From: Anaerolineae bacterium
Lineage (GTDB): Bacteria > Chloroflexota > Anaerolineae > Epilineales > JAHCIE01
Length of the DNA: 19,928 nucleotides
Assembly: GCA_026129385.1 (NCBI GenBank)
Contig: JAHCIE010000023.1
Span: forward strand, 1-19,928
Reading direction: 5' to 3'
Both the position numbers and the translations under genes were made by a program. This document shows positions 16,164-19,928 of this stretch, one piece after another; positions within the stretch are counted from its first letter, which is position 1; each line of letters begins with the position of its first letter. The notes beneath the pieces are model-generated. The model worked only from the letters and a program-made list of their open reading frames with translations, was not told the origin of the DNA and ran no database searches.

Positions 16164-19010
16164 ATGCATGAAGAGCGAGGAAATTCCCGTATCCCAGGTG
16201 TAATGATGGACATTGAAGCCTATTGCATGAAGTGCCGGGTCAAGCGACCCGTTCAGAACCCGGTGGCCGAGTACAATGCCGCCGGTCGCCCCGTGACGCG
16301 CGGCGTGTGCCCCGAGTGCGGCACAGCCCTGTATCGCATGGGCGAGACGCCAGCCCACGCCGACGTGCCTAAGCCAGACGTCACCGCCACCCCCAAGAAG
16401 ATAGCGGCGAAGACGCCCAAGACGACGGCCCCCGTGTCCCTGGAGACTGTCAGCGGTCCCGGTGAGGCGGTTGAAGCCTACTGCGTCAAGTGCCGCACCA
16501 AGCGCACGATGGACGAGCCGCGCGCCGAGTACACCGCGACGGGCCGCGCGGGAACGAAAGGCGTGTGCCCGGTGTGCGGCACGACCCTCTATCGCCCTGG
16601 CGAGACAGCGGCCCACGCCGCCCTGGCCAAGCCGAGCGCCGAGGCGGCTAAGGCCGCACGCAAAGCGGCCAGCCGCACGCGCAAGGCTCCACTGGCAGCG
16701 ACGACTCGCGCGGCGCAGGTAACTGGCAAGGCCGCGCCGGGCAAGACGGCCAGCGCGGGCAAGAAGGGCGGCCGCGCCGCGTTCTCGCCCGCCGCGAGTC
16801 ACGGTCATGGCGGGCGGCTGGTCATCGTCGAGTCGCCGGCCAAGGCGCGCACGATTGGCAAGTTCCTTGGCCGCGGCTACAACGTTCGCGCCTCCATCGG
16901 CCACGTCCGCGACCTGCTCAAGTCGCAACTCAGCGTGGACGTGGATCACGACTTCGAGCCGAAGTACCGCGTGCCCAATGAGAAGAAGAGCGTGGTCAAG
17001 GAACTGACCACACTGGCGGCGAGCGCCGACCAGGTGTTCCTGGCGACGGACCCCGACCGCGAGGGCGAGGCGATTGCCTGGCATCTGGTCGAGGCCGCCA
17101 AGATCGACCCGGCCAAGGTGCAGCGCGTCGAGTTCCACGAGATCACCAACGCCGCCATCGGCGAGGCCTTCGCCCACCCGCGCGACATCGACATGCAGCT
17201 GGTGGACGCCCAGCAGGCGCGGCGCATCCTCGACCGCCTCGTGGGCTACAAGGTCAGCCCCATCCTGTGGGACAAGGTGCGCAGCCGCCTGTCGGCGGGC
17301 CGCGTGCAGACGGTGGCGCTGCGCCTGGTGGTCGAGCGCGAGCGCGAGATTCAGGCCTTCGTGCCGGAGGAATACTGGTCGCTCGAGGCGGAGCTTGCCA
17401 AGCAGCAGGCCAACGGCAAGGGCAAGCGGCCCAGCTTCATCGCCAAACTCATCAAGATCGGCGACGAGAAGGCCGACCTCAAGAACGAGGCGGATGCGAA
17501 GGCCATCGTCGATGCCCTGGAAGGGGCGACGTACCGCGTGGCGAAGGTCGAGCAGAAGGAGCGCCGCCGCTACCCGTCGCCACCCTTTACCACCAGTACC
17601 CTGCAGCAGGATGCCTCGCGGCGGCTAGGCTTTGGCGCCAAGAAGACCATGTCCATCGCCCAGCAGCTCTACGAGGGCATCGACATCGGCGCGGGCGGCC
17701 AGGTCGGTCTCATCACCTACATGCGTACCGACTCGGTCAACGTCGCCAAGCAGGCGCAGGAGGAGGCGCGCGAGTTCATCGGCCAGCGCTACGGGCCGAC
17801 GTTCCTGCCGCCCCAGCCGCCAACGTACAAGACGCGGGCGAAGGGCGCGCAGGAGGCCCACGAGGCCATCCGCCCCACGGCGGTGCTACGCGAGCCGGCC
17901 GTGCTGCGCGACCACCTGAGCCGCGACCAGTATCGCCTGTACGAGTTGATCTGGAAGCGCTTCGTCGCCTCCCAGATGAACCCGGCCATCCTGGACGTAA
18001 CGACGGTGGACGTGGCCGCCCCGGCCCGCTACCAGAGTCGCGACGAGATGACGGGCCAGTCCATCACTCTGGAGCGGCAGGCTACCTTCCGCGCCACTGG
18101 CTCGATCATCAAGTTCGAGGGCTTCCTGGCCGTCTACGAGGTCAGTCGCGAGAAGGAGGACAGCGGCGAGGAGGGCGAAGGCACCGTCCTGCCGCCCCTC
18201 ACCGTGGATGAGATGCTGGACCTGCTGCGCCTCATCCCGGAGCAGCACTTCACGCAGCCGCCGCCCCGCTACACCGAGGCGACGCTGGTCAAGGCGCTGG
18301 AGGAGTATGGCATCGGCCGCCCTAGCACCTACGCTGCCATCATCACCACCATCCAGGCGCGTGGCTACGTCGAGAAGGAAGATCGCCGCCTCATCCCCAC
18401 CGAGCTGGGCTTCATCGTGTGCGACTTGCTCATCGAGTACTTCCCCGACGTGTTCGACGTGGGTTTCACGGCGCAGATGGAGAGCGAGCTGGACCAGATC
18501 GCCGACGGCGAGCGGGACTGGGTTCCTGTCGTGCGCGAGTTCTACGGCCCCTTCGCCCAGCGCGTCGCGGCGGCCGAGGCGACGATGGACAAGGTCAGCC
18601 TGGAGCCGGAGGAAACCGGCGAGCTGTGCCCCCAGTGCGGCAAGCCCCTCATCGTCAAGTTCGGGCGCTTCGGCAAGTTCATCGCGTGCAGCGGCTTTCC
18701 TGACTGCCGCTACACGACACCCTATCTTGAGAAGATTGGCGTTGCCTGCCCGACGTGCGGCGGCGACCTGGTCGAGCGACGCAGCAAGCGCGGGCGCGTC
18801 TTCTACGGCTGCGCCAACTACCCGACGTGCAACTTCGCCTCGTGGCAGAAGCCGCTGCCCCAACCCTGCCCGACCTGCGGCGGCCTGCTGACCCAGGCCG
18901 GCAAGAGCAAGGCCAAGTGTACCCAGTGCGAGCGCTGGGTTGACCTCGACAAGCTCGAAGCGGTAGCGCCTCCCCCGACGCCCCCTGTCGCTGAGACCAG
19001 CGCGGCGTAA
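16164..19010 (+). CDS. topA: type IA DNA topoisomerase I with two extra N-terminal zinc ribbons
   Basis: Relaxes negative supercoils by cutting one strand and passing the other through. 948 residues. The Toprim domain begins at about 218 (RLVIVESPAKARTIGKFL) with DPDREGEA giving D296, D298 and E300; the catalytic tyrosine is Y519 in GLITYMRTDSV. Three zinc-finger segments end the protein (CPQCGKPL..., CPTCGGDL..., CPTCGGLL...), as in many bacterial TopA. Unusual is the added N-terminus of about 215 residues: two DUF5679-like ribbons with C21/C24/C49/C52 and C107/C110/C135/C138, the same 24-residue gap within each, then an Ala/Lys-rich linker. ATG 16164 has GGAGG three bases ahead (tight); ATG 16206, five bases after GGTG, is an equally likely start and keeps both ribbons. 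Confidence 0.96.
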   Translation: MHEERGNSRIPGVMMDIEAYCMKCRVKRPVQNPVAEYNAAGRPVTRGVCPECGTALYRMGETPAHADVPKPDVTATPKKIAAKTPKTTAPVSLETVSGPGEAVEAYCVKCRTKRTMDEPRAEYTATGRAGTKGVCPVCGTTLYRPGETAAHAALAKPSAEAAKAARKAASRTRKAPLAATTRAAQVTGKAAPGKTASAGKKGGRAAFSPAASHGHGGRLVIVESPAKARTIGKFLGRGYNVRASIGHVRDLLKSQLSVDVDHDFEPKYRVPNEKKSVVKELTTLAASADQVFLATDPDREGEAIAWHLVEAAKIDPAKVQRVEFHEITNAAIGEAFAHPRDIDMQLVDAQQARRILDRLVGYKVSPILWDKVRSRLSAGRVQTVALRLVVEREREIQAFVPEEYWSLEAELAKQQANGKGKRPSFIAKLIKIGDEKADLKNEADAKAIVDALEGATYRVAKVEQKERRRYPSPPFTTSTLQQDASRRLGFGAKKTMSIAQQLYEGIDIGAGGQVGLITYMRTDSVNVAKQAQEEAREFIGQRYGPTFLPPQPPTYKTRAKGAQEAHEAIRPTAVLREPAVLRDHLSRDQYRLYELIWKRFVASQMNPAILDVTTVDVAAPARYQSRDEMTGQSITLERQATFRATGSIIKFEGFLAVYEVSREKEDSGEEGEGTVLPPLTVDEMLDLLRLIPEQHFTQPPPRYTEATLVKALEEYGIGRPSTYAAIITTIQARGYVEKEDRRLIPTELGFIVCDLLIEYFPDVFDVGFTAQMESELDQIADGERDWVPVVREFYGPFAQRVAAAEATMDKVSLEPEETGELCPQCGKPLIVKFGRFGKFIACSGFPDCRYTTPYLEKIGVACPTCGGDLVERRSKRGRVFYGCANYPTCNFASWQKPLPQPCPTCGGLLTQAGKSKAKCTQCERWVDLDKLEAVAPPPTPPVAETSAA

Positions 19011-19013
19011 AGC

Positions 19014-19052
19014 AGCATCTCCCCCAGGGACAACCTGGGGGAGATGCTTTTC
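19014..19052 (+). terminator. rho-independent terminator of topA
   Basis: A perfect 15-bp stem, AGCATCTCCCCCAGG (19014-19028) and CCTGGGGGAGATGCT (19034-19048), with a 5-nt loop, followed by TTTCT. It starts three bases after the topA stop. It may also help stop the convergent gene, though its minus-strand T tract is poor. Confidence 0.9.
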
Positions 19053-19093
19053 TGACCAATTCACTGCCTCAGGCAGCGGCTATCGAGCCAGGC

Positions 19094-19928
19094 TCAGCTA
19101 ATCAGCAGGCGGATCTCTTCCGCCCGCGCTTCGAGCAGCGCCTCCAGCTTCTGCCCGACGTCGCGGGTCAGGGTCTCGCTCAGGTCACTGCCTTCGAGCA
19201 TTGTGCGCAGGCTGTCCTGGATGCGGTCGCGGTTGCGCAGGCCGATGTCGCGGATGCGGCCTTCGCTCAGGATTGGGCCGCGCAGCAGCGTCGGGATGGC
19301 TAGAGTCTTGACGTAGTCCTCGGCGACGGGCTTGCCGATGAGCAGCGCCGCCGCCGTGATGACCGCCGACACAATCCAGCCTACCGGCCCCAGGCGGAAG
19401 AATGCCGCCTGCCCGACGACCAGCAGCGTCCCCAGCACCGCCGCGCTTGTCCCGCCCACGAGGTCGCGCACCATATCGGTGAGCTGCGTCCACTGGGCGC
19501 GCTGCCCGACGTCGGCTGGGATGACCACGCGCGGGTCGAAGTCGGTCAGCAGCGAGAACGGGTCGCCCGGCACACCGTAGCGGGCGCAGATGGGGCTGAC
19601 GCCGGCGTGGACACTCGCCAGGACGGGCCGCAGCCACTCCTCGATGACGCGGTTGACCAGGGCGCGGGCGTTATCACTCTGGAGCCAGGCCTCGGCCAGG
19701 TCGGTGAGATGCCCCTCCAGGTCTTGCAGCGTCCGCACGCGTCCTGCCCGCCAGTCGAGCAGCCCCGGCCGCATGACGCGCTCGAGGATACCGTCGGTCA
19801 GTGGCCCGACGAGGCGCTGGATGAGGTCGGGCGCGGCCTGCTGGACGAGGCCCGGTAAGTCGTCGCGGACAAAGGCGTCGATGTCGCGGTCGAAGCCCTG
19901 GGTGCGCAGGTAGTTGCGCCCCCAGCGC
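19094..19928 (-). CDS. hypothetical membrane protein, partial (5' end beyond right edge)
   Basis: The frame is open from the right edge to the stop at 19094, giving at least 277 residues; the internal ATG at 19774 is unlikely to be the true start because the reading continues without a stop upstream of it in the same style. Visible: a helical, charged region (IDAFVRDDLPGLVQQAAPD, then VRTLQDLEGHLTDLAEAW), two adjacent hydrophobic segments likely to cross the membrane (SAAVLGTLLVVGQAAFF and WIVSAVITAAALLIG), and a C-terminal amphipathic or coiled-coil tail rich in Arg, Glu and Leu. I do not recognise the family. A membrane anchor at the C-terminal end of a larger protein, such as a dynamin- or chaperone-like ATPase, is one possibility, but nothing here proves it. 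Confidence 0.75.
   Translation of the reverse strand, partial: RWGRNYLRTQGFDRDIDAFVRDDLPGLVQQAAPDLIQRLVGPLTDGILERVMRPGLLDWRAGRVRTLQDLEGHLTDLAEAWLQSDNARALVNRVIEEWLRPVLASVHAGVSPICARYGVPGDPFSLLTDFDPRVVIPADVGQRAQWTQLTDMVRDLVGGTSAAVLGTLLVVGQAAFFRLGPVGWIVSAVITAAALLIGKPVAEDYVKTLAIPTLLRGPILSEGRIRDIGLRNRDRIQDSLRTMLEGSDLSETLTRDVGQKLEALLEARAEEIRLLIS

Noticed and set aside
17886..19064. 392-codon minus-strand frame over the topA 3' half
   Set aside because: Antisense to the topA zinc fingers and runs through the topA terminator; low-complexity Ala/Arg/Leu composition and no motif.

Overview
The window is G+C-rich DNA, densely coded on both strands, from a bacterial chromosome. Gene content points to Chloroflexota (Anaerolineae- or Caldilineae-like): a STAND/NB-ARC-TPR regulator ending in a RQYYRE-type helix-turn-helix, WAVG-repeat propeller sequence, GTP-dependent PEPCK, a yebC-ruvC-dprA string and a topoisomerase I with added zinc ribbons. 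This placement is inference from gene style; no rRNA gene is present to confirm it. I see no tRNA, rRNA, CRISPR array, transposase or phage gene.

Layout. (1) 1-2984, minus strand: a large STAND-type regulatory ATPase, open without a stop across its whole length and cut by the left edge. A divergent intergenic region with a good sigma-70-type promoter and an operator-like palindrome leads to (2) a DUF72 protein (3169-3969, plus). (3) A small secreted lysozyme-like/lytic-transglycosylase protein lies convergent to it (3998-4486, minus). (4) pckG (4752-6617, plus) has its own promoter and a strong hairpin terminator. (5) A short WAVG-repeat ORF (6676-7134) starts inside that terminator and looks like a remnant. 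(6) A minus-strand pair, radical SAM/SPASM protein (8729-9976) then GT-C membrane glycosyltransferase (7163-8712), appears to be one operon; the glycosyltransferase is broken by a one-base shift in a run of five G. (7) A double GNAT acetyltransferase (10208-11173, minus) is divergent from (8) a tight plus-strand run yebC, ruvC, dprA, mannose-1-phosphate guanylyltransferase, sulfite-oxidase-like molybdoenzyme (11348-15924). (9) A 239-bp gap with two large inverted repeats precedes (10) topA (16164-19010), which ends in a textbook terminator. (11) A convergent membrane protein of unknown function is cut by the right edge.

How the genes relate. The yebC-ruvC-dprA block joins a translation/transcription-associated factor with Holliday-junction resolution and ssDNA/RecA loading, so it is largely housekeeping; the last two genes of the run probably only share transcription. 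pckG serves gluconeogenesis. The radical SAM plus glycosyltransferase pair suggests modification or surface glycolipid/glycan work, substrate unknown. The most unusual items are the duplicated N-terminal zinc ribbons on topA, the inverted repeats before topA, the palindrome between GNAT and yebC, and the frameshifted glycosyltransferase. I do not see a clear case for a wholly new multi-gene system.
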